A stretch of DNA of 11,948 nt from Flavobacteriales bacterium (GTDB lineage Bacteria > Bacteroidota > Bacteroidia > Flavobacteriales_D > Crocinitomicaceae), in contig CANMFV010000016.1 of NCBI GenBank assembly GCA_947496835.1, positions 1 through 11,948 on the forward strand, read 5' to 3'. Within the stretch, counting starts at the first letter, position 1. The number at the start of each line of letters is the position of its first letter. Below are positions 1 to 6,470 of the stretch, piece by piece. The notes beneath the pieces are model-generated. The model had not been told where the DNA came from, made no database searches, and saw nothing but the letters and a program-made list of their open reading frames with translations. The translations under genes were made by a program, and so were the position numbers.

Positions 1-3000
1 ATGCTTCTATCGGAATTGCGTCAATTGGAACAGGAAATATCCCAAGTTTCAATACTGTCGCGGGAGCAACAACGAACGTCGCAAATATTGTTGTTACACC
101 AACTTACGTTTATAATAACACAGTTTGTTCAGGAACGCCATTAACGACGACAATAACCGTTCTTCCAAGTCCATTCATAAATAATGTCCAAGATTTTACC
201 GCGTGTAATGGCACTCTTTCAGGAGTCCTTGCATTTTCCGGAACTGCTAGTGCATTTAACTGGACCAATTCAAATCCATCGATTGGACTTTCTTCTAATG
301 GCAGCGGAAATTTACCGGTATTTACCTATGCCAATACGAGTAGTAATCCACTGCAAGCAACCATTACTGTAGTTCCTCAAACAGGACAAGGAAACCAAGT
401 ATGTTTAGGAAGTCCAGAAATCTTTACGATTACTGTCAATCCTACTCCATCGATGTTGGTACCTTCAAATCAAGTTCTTTGCAGTCAGACGCAATCACTC
501 CCAGTGAACTTTAGTGGAAATGCAACTAATTATTCTTGGATAAATTCAAATACGTCGATTGGCTTGCCTTCCTTTGGAAATGGATCTATTCCAGCATTTT
601 TATCTCAAAATAACGGAACGGCTACTGCAACAGCTCAAATTCAAGTGACGCCTCAGTACATCAATGCGGGAGCGACTTGTTTCGGGCCTTCACAAAACTT
701 TACGATTTCTGTTGATCCGATTCCAAGCATCCAATATAGTCAAATAGGTCAAGCGATTTGTACGGGATCAAGTACGAATGCCATTAATTTAAGTTCCACA
801 ACGACGGGTGTCACATTTAGCTGGGACATCTTGAATCCATCAGGTTCTATATCAGGTATAAGTTCAATGAATGGAACAGGAAATATTCCGAGTTTAACAC
901 TTGTGAATTCAAGTAATAGCAGTGCGCAATTCAATTTCCAAGGAATCGCCACGACGAACTTAGCGTCGTGTGTTGGACTTGGACCAATTGGAACCATAAC
1001 AGTGGATCCAGCTCCAATAGTACAACCTTTGAATGACCTCACCATTTGTAGTAATACTAACGTAAATTACACCTTGAATGCGAGTATACCTTCCACTTAC
1101 AGCTGGTCAGCAAGTAGCAATACGAATATAAGTGGGCAATCAAATGGGCAAGTAAATTCGAATTTAATTTTTAATACGCTTGTAAATAATTCAGCAGTAC
1201 TTCAAAATTTAACCTATACTGTAACGCCAACATCCTTCCCACTAGGATGCATCGGTAATCCTGAAGTTTTTGTGGTAGAGGTAGTTCCAAATATTCAAAT
1301 TACCAGTCCTCTCAATTATGAAATTTGTAGCGGTGAACCAACGAATATTACGTTGCAATCTAATTTCCCGGGCACATTTACATTTGTTGCAAATAACAAC
1401 GCCAATATACAAGGTGAAACTACATCACAACAAACTGGTTTTTACATCAATGACATGCTGAGTAATGCAAGTTCTTATGACCAAGTTGTTTCCTACAATG
1501 TACAGGTTTCAGCAAATCCTTATGGCTGTTTTGGCATTCCACAAGTAGTGAACGTAGAAGTGCATCCTCAACTCGCTATAACAAATGTATCGCCAACACA
1601 AATTTGTAGTGGCACACCATTAAATTTAACATTAACAGCTACCGAAAATGCAACGTTTAGTTGGTATGCAACACAGAATGCAATTGTAACAGGTGAGTCA
1701 ACCACAACACAAACAAACCCTGTTCTTAATGACGTACTACTGAATAACTCCAATGCTTGGCAGGAAGTGATTTATACATTAAGTGCTACTTCCACCGTGA
1801 CAGGTTGTGACGCTCAAGCATTGCCATTAAGCATCATTGTGAATCCTGTACCAGTTGTTTCCTCGCTACCTGATCAATTGCGTTGTGATGGAATAACCAC
1901 AGACCCATTAAATTGGACCTTGAATGGTACAGCAACAAATTATGCATGGGTGAATACCAACTCTAGCATTGGTCTTCCACTTAATGGAAATGGAAACATT
2001 GCCGCATTCACAGTCGATAATCCAGGACCTCAGACAGTTATTTCTACGATAACGGTTACTCCTCAATACATTAATAACGGATTTGTTTGTGCTGGAACTC
2101 CAGATCAACTCACTATTACTGTTGAGCCAATTCCGGACATCAATTATTCATTACCAAATCAATCATTTTGTTCAGGTGATACAAGTGGTATTGTTGCAAT
2201 AAGTTCAACAACAGCTGGAGTTAATATTACTTGGCAACTTTTATCTGTTCCTAATACAATCACAGGAGACCCTACCATGCCGATTATCCCTTCAGGCATC
2301 AATCAAATTCCTGGAATGATTTTATCGAACACGAGCACAAGCCCACAACAGATCCAATTCCAAGGAACCGTTAGTACTCCATTAAATGCTTGTACGACAG
2401 TTGGACCAATTGGACAAATTGTGGTGCAACCAGAACCGGTGATTAACAATGTAAATGATTCAACCATATGTAACAATGGTGTAGTAACTGTAAATATAGA
2501 TGCGAGCGTACCTTCGACATATTCTTGGTCTGCTCAAAGTAATCCGAATGTAAATGGCGAATCTGTTGGACCGGTAAACTCCAATTTCATTTACAATGCA
2601 CTTCAAAATACAAGTTCAACGATTCAGTATGTGAATTACACCATCACACCAACGTCCATTACAGGAAATTGCGTGGGAGTGGATCAAGACTTTACCATTG
2701 AAGTGATACCAGATATTGTCATTGATGCCCAGTTGACTTCCTTATTTGATTCAATATGTAGCGGTGAACAAACAGGAATTTATCTTCAAACCAATTTACC
2801 TGCATCGATTACTTGGCATGGGATAGATAATCCCAATGTTCTAGGTGAAACCACAACACCAACAAATGGATTCTACATTAGCGACGTTTTAGTGAACAAC
2901 ACACCATTTAACCAATATGTGGATTATTCCATAGACATGATTTCATCTCCATATGGCTGTTTCGGGATACCAGAGGTAATTACAATGCAAGTCTTTCCTG

Positions 3001-4580
3001 CGATACAATTAACAAATGCTACGAACATTGATTGGTGTAGCGGAGTTCAACTTGATGTCAATTTAGCTGCGACGGTAAATGCATCGTTCACATGGTCTGC
3101 AACCAATAATGGAGTTGTTCAAGGGGAATCAATCACCACTCAAAACACAAGTCTTCTGAATGATTCACTCGTGAATAATTCTGCACAAACACAGCAAGTA
3201 TTTTATTCGGTTGATGTTGTTGCAAATAATTCAACTTGTCAGGCCTTTGATCTTCCTATTACCGTGAATGTGCTCCCACTTCCGTTGTTGCAAAATGACG
3301 ACACGATCATTTGTTCTGGTGAATACACGCAAATCAATTTGGTGACCAATATTCCATCAAATGTTATTTGGAACGGTGTTTTCAACATGGATATTCAAGG
3401 TGAAACAACGGCAAATATTTCTGGGAATTACATCAATGATTTCTTAGTGAATAACACCGGTCAGGATGACACCTTGATATACGAAATACAGGCGATTGCA
3501 AATGGATGTCCAGCACCGTTGGATTCAATTTTGGTTATCGTACACGATCAACCGGACGTGGACTTTATCGTTTCTACTGCGATACTTTGTACGGATAATC
3601 AAGTGCAATTCACTAATTTATCTTCTCCACTATTTGACTACGACTGGACATTTGGTGATGGAGGATCTTCAGTGGTATACTCTCCAACGCATATTTATGC
3701 AAATTCCGGTTTGTATGAGGTGATGCTAACGGCCACAAATCCATTAAATAATTGTACTGCATCTGATTCAGTAAATGTGATTATTAACAAATCACCAGAT
3801 GCGAGTTTCTATACCATGGATACCATTGGATGTGGAGATCTTAACGCAACCTTCTTTGCGAATTATCAAGCAAACAGCGATATGATTTGGGATTTCGGTG
3901 ACGGACAAACCCTCGCACAAGTGGGGAATGTGACGAACTATTACGGACAAGCAGGTTGCTATGATGTGACCTTGACAGTGACAAGTCCAGAGGGCTGTGT
4001 CGAGCAAGAATCATACCTTGACTATGTGTGTGTATACGAGGATCCAATTGCGTTTATAGGTGCTTCTCCAATGAGTGTGAATGCACTAGAACCAACGGTT
4101 CAATTCTCTAATTCTTCACAAAATGCCATCTCATACATGTGGCAAATGGGGGATGGGAACATTAGTTATGATGATAATCCAACCTATACTTATCCGATGG
4201 AAGGCGCAGATTATAATGTGTTAATGACAGCCTACAACGAAGTTGGATGTTTTGATACGGCTTCCGTTTCCATACATGTTTATGAAGACCTAATTTATTA
4301 TGTTCCGAATACATTCACGCCAAATGATGACGAAAAGAACCAAACGTTCTTCCCGGTACTTTCGCAGGGGATGAAAAAATCGTACGTTGAATTCTACATT
4401 TACAATCGCTGGGGAGATCTTGTCTTTGAAAGCCGTGATCCTAAATATGGATGGGATGGTACTTACGGACCAGGCGCCTTAGATTGTCCAATCGGAACGT
4501 ATACATGGAAACTTAAATTAGAAACGTTGCAAACACAAGAAATATTGGAGTTCCGTGGACATGTGAATTTGATTAGGTAG
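1..4580 (+). CDS. Giant modular surface protein, 3' part (PKD-like repeats, PKD domains, T9SS type B sorting domain)
   Basis: The frame is open from the first complete codon (base 3) to the TAG at 4578-4580, giving 1525 visible residues; the 5' end, signal peptide and start are outside the window. An ATG at 453 is only an internal Met, because the same module pattern continues upstream of it. Order: about 13 PKD-like beta-sandwich modules of 90-101 residues (3-3560), three classical PKD domains (3561-4289) with WTFGDG, WDFGDG and WQMGDG motifs, then a CHU_C/gliding-motility-type C-terminal domain (4290-4577). In this family the last domain directs export through the type IX secretion system and attachment to, or release from, the cell surface. 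Most modules have one Cys near the start (often CSG) and one near the end (often CxG), which suggests a disulfide per module. The protein is rich in Asn, Ser and Thr and almost free of Lys and Arg before the sorting domain. An adhesin or gliding/biofilm role is inferred; no enzyme domain is visible. Downstream is a two-way terminator. Confidence 0.93.
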   Translation, partial: ASIGIASIGTGNIPSFNTVAGATTNVANIVVTPTYVYNNTVCSGTPLTTTITVLPSPFINNVQDFTACNGTLSGVLAFSGTASAFNWTNSNPSIGLSSNGSGNLPVFTYANTSSNPLQATITVVPQTGQGNQVCLGSPEIFTITVNPTPSMLVPSNQVLCSQTQSLPVNFSGNATNYSWINSNTSIGLPSFGNGSIPAFLSQNNGTATATAQIQVTPQYINAGATCFGPSQNFTISVDPIPSIQYSQIGQAICTGSSTNAINLSSTTTGVTFSWDILNPSGSISGISSMNGTGNIPSLTLVNSSNSSAQFNFQGIATTNLASCVGLGPIGTITVDPAPIVQPLNDLTICSNTNVNYTLNASIPSTYSWSASSNTNISGQSNGQVNSNLIFNTLVNNSAVLQNLTYTVTPTSFPLGCIGNPEVFVVEVVPNIQITSPLNYEICSGEPTNITLQSNFPGTFTFVANNNANIQGETTSQQTGFYINDMLSNASSYDQVVSYNVQVSANPYGCFGIPQVVNVEVHPQLAITNVSPTQICSGTPLNLTLTATENATFSWYATQNAIVTGESTTTQTNPVLNDVLLNNSNAWQEVIYTLSATSTVTGCDAQALPLSIIVNPVPVVSSLPDQLRCDGITTDPLNWTLNGTATNYAWVNTNSSIGLPLNGNGNIAAFTVDNPGPQTVISTITVTPQYINNGFVCAGTPDQLTITVEPIPDINYSLPNQSFCSGDTSGIVAISSTTAGVNITWQLLSVPNTITGDPTMPIIPSGINQIPGMILSNTSTSPQQIQFQGTVSTPLNACTTVGPIGQIVVQPEPVINNVNDSTICNNGVVTVNIDASVPSTYSWSAQSNPNVNGESVGPVNSNFIYNALQNTSSTIQYVNYTITPTSITGNCVGVDQDFTIEVIPDIVIDAQLTSLFDSICSGEQTGIYLQTNLPASITWHGIDNPNVLGETTTPTNGFYISDVLVNNTPFNQYVDYSIDMISSPYGCFGIPEVITMQVFPAIQLTNATNIDWCSGVQLDVNLAATVNASFTWSATNNGVVQGESITTQNTSLLNDSLVNNSAQTQQVFYSVDVVANNSTCQAFDLPITVNVLPLPLLQNDDTIICSGEYTQINLVTNIPSNVIWNGVFNMDIQGETTANISGNYINDFLVNNTGQDDTLIYEIQAIANGCPAPLDSILVIVHDQPDVDFIVSTAILCTDNQVQFTNLSSPLFDYDWTFGDGGSSVVYSPTHIYANSGLYEVMLTATNPLNNCTASDSVNVIINKSPDASFYTMDTIGCGDLNATFFANYQANSDMIWDFGDGQTLAQVGNVTNYYGQAGCYDVTLTVTSPEGCVEQESYLDYVCVYEDPIAFIGASPMSVNALEPTVQFSNSSQNAISYMWQMGDGNISYDDNPTYTYPMEGADYNVLMTAYNEVGCFDTASVSIHVYEDLIYYVPNTFTPNDDEKNQTFFPVLSQGMKKSYVEFYIYNRWGDLVFESRDPKYGWDGTYGPGALDCPIGTYTWKLKLETLQTQEILEFRGHVNLIR
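456..1859 (+). repeat. Higher-order repeat, copy 1 (modules A-B-C-D-E)
   Basis: Five consecutive modules: A 456-731, B 732-1022, C 1023-1301, D 1302-1580 and E 1581-1859; 468 residues in all. Each resembles the module five places downstream more than its neighbours. A has VTPQYIN before its second Cys, B has SSTT-x-GV and GPIG, C has PSTYSWSA and PVNSN/QVNSN-type stretches, D has YGCFGIP, and E has the ENATFSW/VNASFTW-type core. Confidence 0.8.
1860..3290 (+). repeat. Higher-order repeat, copy 2 (modules A'-B'-C'-D'-E')
   Basis: A' 1860-2141 (VTPQYIN), B' 2142-2444 (SSTTAGV, GPIG), C' 2445-2723 (PSTYSWSA, PVNSN), D' 2724-3011 (SPYGCFGIP) and E' 3012-3290 (VNASFTW), in the same order as copy 1; 477 residues. 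Corresponding modules are offset by 1404-1431 bases. The next module (3291-3560) resembles D (ICSGE, IQGETT, YIND-x-LVNN), so the cycle does not restart with A. Confidence 0.8.
3561..4289 (+). other. Three classical PKD domains of the giant protein
   Basis: The domains are at about 3561-3803, 3804-4052 and 4053-4289, about 80 residues each. Each has the PKD core motif (YDWTFGDG, MIWDFGDG, YMWQMGDG) followed by an H-x-Y or T-Y-type strand and a closing V-x-L-T-A/V strand. PKD domains are immunoglobulin-like spacers in secreted proteins. Here they sit between the diverged PKD-like array and the sorting domain, as is common in Bacteroidota surface proteins. Confidence 0.88.
4290..4577 (+). other. 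T9SS type B C-terminal sorting domain (CHU_C / gliding-motility-associated)
   Basis: The last 96 residues start with VPNTFTPNDD and continue with FYIYNRWGDLVFES, WDGTY, a CPIGTYTWKL strand and a closing FRGHVNLIR. This is the layout of the gliding-motility-associated C-terminal domain (TIGR04131/PF13585-like) found on SprB-type proteins exported by the type IX system. Unlike the rest of the protein, it holds many Lys and Arg residues. Confidence 0.92.
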
Positions 4581-4658
4581 AAAGACACAACATGTGATCA
4601 ATTTCTATTTTATATCAGGTGCATTAATCTAGAAAACCTCCTTTTCAGGAATTTAAAG

Positions 4659-4689
4659 CGCTCGCTTTTTAATCGTTAATGAGCGAGCG
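4659..4689. repeat. Inverted repeat (8 bp arms) in convergent intergenic region
   Basis: CGCTCGCT at 4659-4666 pairs exactly with AGCGAGCG at 4682-4689 around a 15-base loop. There is a competing small fold: AAAGC/GCTTT at 4655-4668 followed by Ts. It could be an extra termination or RNA-end structure for the surface-protein transcript. Function is inferred only. Confidence 0.45.
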
Positions 4690-4703
4690 AGGAAATAATT
4701 GAC

Positions 4704-4740
4704 ATAAAAAGCCCCAACGTTTCCGTCAGGGCTTTTTTAT
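4704..4740. terminator. Bidirectional intrinsic terminator
   Basis: AAAAAGCCC (4706-4714) pairs with GGGCTTTTT (4729-4737), with an inner ACG/CGT helix (4717-4719 with 4724-4726) closing a 4-base loop. The A-run on one side and T-run on the other make it usable from both strands. This fits its place between the convergent surface-protein gene (+) and the aldehyde dehydrogenase gene (-), about 20 bases beyond the dehydrogenase stop. Confidence 0.9.
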
Positions 4741-4758
4741 TTCTAGAAGTGTAACTTC

Positions 4759-6312
4759 TTACAAGTCAAACTTAATTCCTTGTGCTAAAGGTAAGCTGTC
4801 AGAATAGTTGATGGTATTTGTCTGACGACGCATGTAAACTTTCCATGCATCAGATCCGGACTCGCGTCCACCACCTGTTTCTTTCTCTCCACCGAAAGCC
4901 CCACCGATCTCCGCACCAGATGTTCCGATGTTAACATTCGCGATTCCACAGTCAGATCCTGCTGCTGCTAAGAACGCTTCAGATTCTTTCAACTCATTCG
5001 TCATGATGGCAGATGAAAGTCCTTGTGGAACGCCATTTTGTAAAGCAATCGCTTCGTAAACGTCACCGCTGTATTTCATTACGTAAAGAATCGGCGCGAA
5101 TGTTTCGTGTTGCACAATCGCAAAATGATTCTCTGCTTCAATGATACATGGTTTCACGTAGCAACCAGATTCATAACCTGGACCACTTAATACACCACCT
5201 TCAACCAATACTTTTCCTCCTTCTTTTTGAGCTGCCTCAATCGCATGAAGGTAATTGTTTACCGCTTCTTGGTCGATTAATGGTCCAACATGGTTGTTTT
5301 GATCTAATGGATTTCCAATGCTCAATTGCTTGTATGCCGATGTCAATGCTTCCGTTACTTTATCGTAAATAGATGCATGAACGATCAAACGACGTGTTGA
5401 TGTACAACGTTGTCCAGCTGTACCAACTGCACCAAATACTGCTCCTGGAACAACCATTTTCAAATCTGCACTTGGCGTGATAATAATCGCATTGTTTCCT
5501 CCTAATTCTAATAAAGAACGACCCAAACGCTCGCCAACTGCTGCACCAACAGATTTACCCATACGGGTAGATCCAGTTGCAGAGATTAACGGAACACGTC
5601 CGTCATTTGCCATTAATTTTCCGATTTCAGCGTCACCGATAATTACGTTAGATACTCCTTCAGGAACACCATTCGCTTCAAATACTTCTTGTGTGATGCG
5701 TTGACAAGCAATCGCTGTCAAAGGTGTTTTCTCAGATGGTTTCCAAATACATACGTCTCCACAAACCCATGCAAGTGCCGTGTTCCAATTCCATACAGCA
5801 ACTGGGAAGTTAAACGCGGAGATGATTCCAACGATTCCAAGTGGATGGTATTGTTCGTACATGCGGTGTCCTGGACGCTCTGAATGCATGGTTAATCCGT
5901 ACAACTGACGAGAAAGTCCAACAGCAAAGTCACAGATGTCAATCATCTCTTGAACTTCACCAAGTCCTTCTTGAAGTGATTTCCCCATTTCGTAAGAAAC
6001 CAATTTTCCAAGTGGCTCTTTGTAAAAACGAATGCGCTCTGCTAATTGACGCACTATTTCTCCACGTTTCGGAGCTGGAATTTTGCGCCACTCAACAAAA
6101 GCACCTTGTGCTTTTTCAATTAAGGCGTTATAATCTGCAGCTGTTGCTGAGTTTACTGAAGCGATTAATTTCCCGTCTACTGGTGAGATGGAATCAATTT
6201 TTGCGCCCGTTGTATTCATCCAATTACTTCCTGTAGAAGCACCTGAATTTGTTGATTGAATTCCTAGTTGTGCTAGAATTCCTTTCATTTCTTCTGATCC
6301 GATTGTTGACAT
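4759..6312 (-). CDS. Aldehyde dehydrogenase, ALDH7/antiquitin type (probable L-aminoadipate-semialdehyde dehydrogenase)
   Basis: A 517-residue NAD(P)-dependent dehydrogenase of full family length. Visible motifs: oxyanion Asn in SAFNFP (N168), KPSE (K191), cofactor-site GSTRMG (247-252), general base in LELGG (E269), catalytic Cys in GQRC (C303), and ETFAPI (403-408). The C-terminal GGEKETGGGRESGSDAW stretch and the LPLAQGIKF tail are hallmarks of antiquitin (ALDH7A1). From memory of human ALDH7A1, the residues that bind the substrate carboxylate and aliphatic chain correspond to E122, R302, F169 and W176 here, all present. That favours alpha-aminoadipate semialdehyde (in equilibrium with piperideine-6-carboxylate) as substrate, giving 2-aminoadipate in lysine breakdown (the amaB/pcd role). 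The enzyme is cytoplasmic, with no signal peptide. No lysine aminotransferase gene lies beside it. The ATG at 6312 was chosen because a TAnnTTTG box lies 19 bases upstream. It is divergent from aspS and convergent with the surface-protein gene. Confidence 0.93.
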   Translation of the reverse strand: MSTIGSEEMKGILAQLGIQSTNSGASTGSNWMNTTGAKIDSISPVDGKLIASVNSATAADYNALIEKAQGAFVEWRKIPAPKRGEIVRQLAERIRFYKEPLGKLVSYEMGKSLQEGLGEVQEMIDICDFAVGLSRQLYGLTMHSERPGHRMYEQYHPLGIVGIISAFNFPVAVWNWNTALAWVCGDVCIWKPSEKTPLTAIACQRITQEVFEANGVPEGVSNVIIGDAEIGKLMANDGRVPLISATGSTRMGKSVGAAVGERLGRSLLELGGNNAIIITPSADLKMVVPGAVFGAVGTAGQRCTSTRRLIVHASIYDKVTEALTSAYKQLSIGNPLDQNNHVGPLIDQEAVNNYLHAIEAAQKEGGKVLVEGGVLSGPGYESGCYVKPCIIEAENHFAIVQHETFAPILYVMKYSGDVYEAIALQNGVPQGLSSAIMTNELKESEAFLAAAGSDCGIANVNIGTSGAEIGGAFGGEKETGGGRESGSDAWKVYMRRQTNTINYSDSLPLAQGIKFDL

Positions 6313-6331
6313 ACTTATTCGTTTTGTTCCA

Positions 6332-6339
6332 CAAATTTA
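6332..6339 (-). promoter_or_regulatory. -7 promoter box (TAAATTTG) of the aldehyde dehydrogenase gene
   Basis: On the minus strand this matches the Bacteroidota TAnnTTTG -7 consensus exactly, 19 bases before the ATG at 6312. No clear TTG -33 element is seen at the expected distance. Confidence 0.55.
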
Positions 6340-6358
6340 CACATTTCTACTGCTTGGA

Positions 6359-6383
6359 AAGGTAACTTAAGTAGAAGTACCTT
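6359..6383. promoter_or_regulatory. Inverted repeat in the divergent ALDH-aspS promoter region (possible operator)
   Basis: AAGGTA (6359-6364) and TACCTT (6378-6383) are perfect inverted arms around a 13-base centre that itself holds the 8-bp palindrome ACTTAAGT (6365-6372). It lies just upstream of the dehydrogenase -7 box, about where the -33 region would be, and could be a regulator site. No regulator gene is nearby, so this is a weak inference. Confidence 0.3.
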
Positions 6384-6444
6384 AGAATTTCTAATTGTCA
6401 CTCGCTTTCTGTCCACCTGTCCTTCCATTTAGGGATATCTTTTG

Positions 6445-6452
6445 TATTTTTG
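6445..6452 (+). promoter_or_regulatory. -7 promoter box (TATTTTTG) of aspS
   Basis: Exact TAnnTTTG match 18 bases before the ATG at 6471. It overlaps an upstream in-frame TTG (6450-6452). Transcription would start beyond that TTG, so the TTG is unlikely to be the start codon. Confidence 0.55.
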
Positions 6453-6470
6453 CCATTCAAAATCAATGTT

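Larger units (their letters stand above)
3..3560 (+). repeat. Array of about 13 PKD-like modules within the giant protein
   Basis: Boundaries were set by eye at the Pro-rich strand ending each module (types VDPIPSI, VHPQLAI, VLPLPLL). Modules: 3-179 (partial), 180-455, 456-731, 732-1022, 1023-1301, 1302-1580, 1581-1859, 1860-2141, 2142-2444, 2445-2723, 2724-3011, 3012-3290 and 3291-3560. Two styles can be seen. One carries a W-x-N-x-N-x-SIGL stretch and an N-G-x-G-x-(I/L)-P motif (modules 1-3 and 8). The other carries a GE(S/T)-(T/x) stretch followed by L-x-(N/D)-x-L-x-N-(N/T)-(S/T) (modules 5-7 and 10-13). Modules 4 and 9 are longer and end in GPIG. An S-(Y/F)-x-W core motif recurs in most. 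The copies are well diverged at DNA level, so this is an old duplication and not a young tandem repeat. Confidence 0.85.

Noticed and set aside
184..372. Small + strand ORF of 62 codons
   Set aside because: It lies in another frame inside the giant gene, whose repeat pattern runs through it; no recognisable protein.
453..455. ATG as start of the giant gene
   Set aside because: The frame stays open back to base 3 and the translation upstream holds the same PKD-like modules, so this is an internal Met.
749..2108. Minus-strand ORFs (749-1045, 1568-1753, 1908-2108)
   Set aside because: Antisense shadows of the repeat modules; no family resemblance.
3..3560. Tandem repeat or CRISPR-like array
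   Set aside because: The periodicity is at protein level (about 93 residues) with diverged DNA; no short identical repeats with spacers.
5841..6236. 131-codon + strand ORF antisense to the dehydrogenase
   Set aside because: It is fully inside a well-supported gene and its translation shows no domain or promoter of its own.
6450..6470. TTG start for aspS
   Set aside because: It overlaps the -7 box and adds residues not typical of the family; ATG 6471 fits better.
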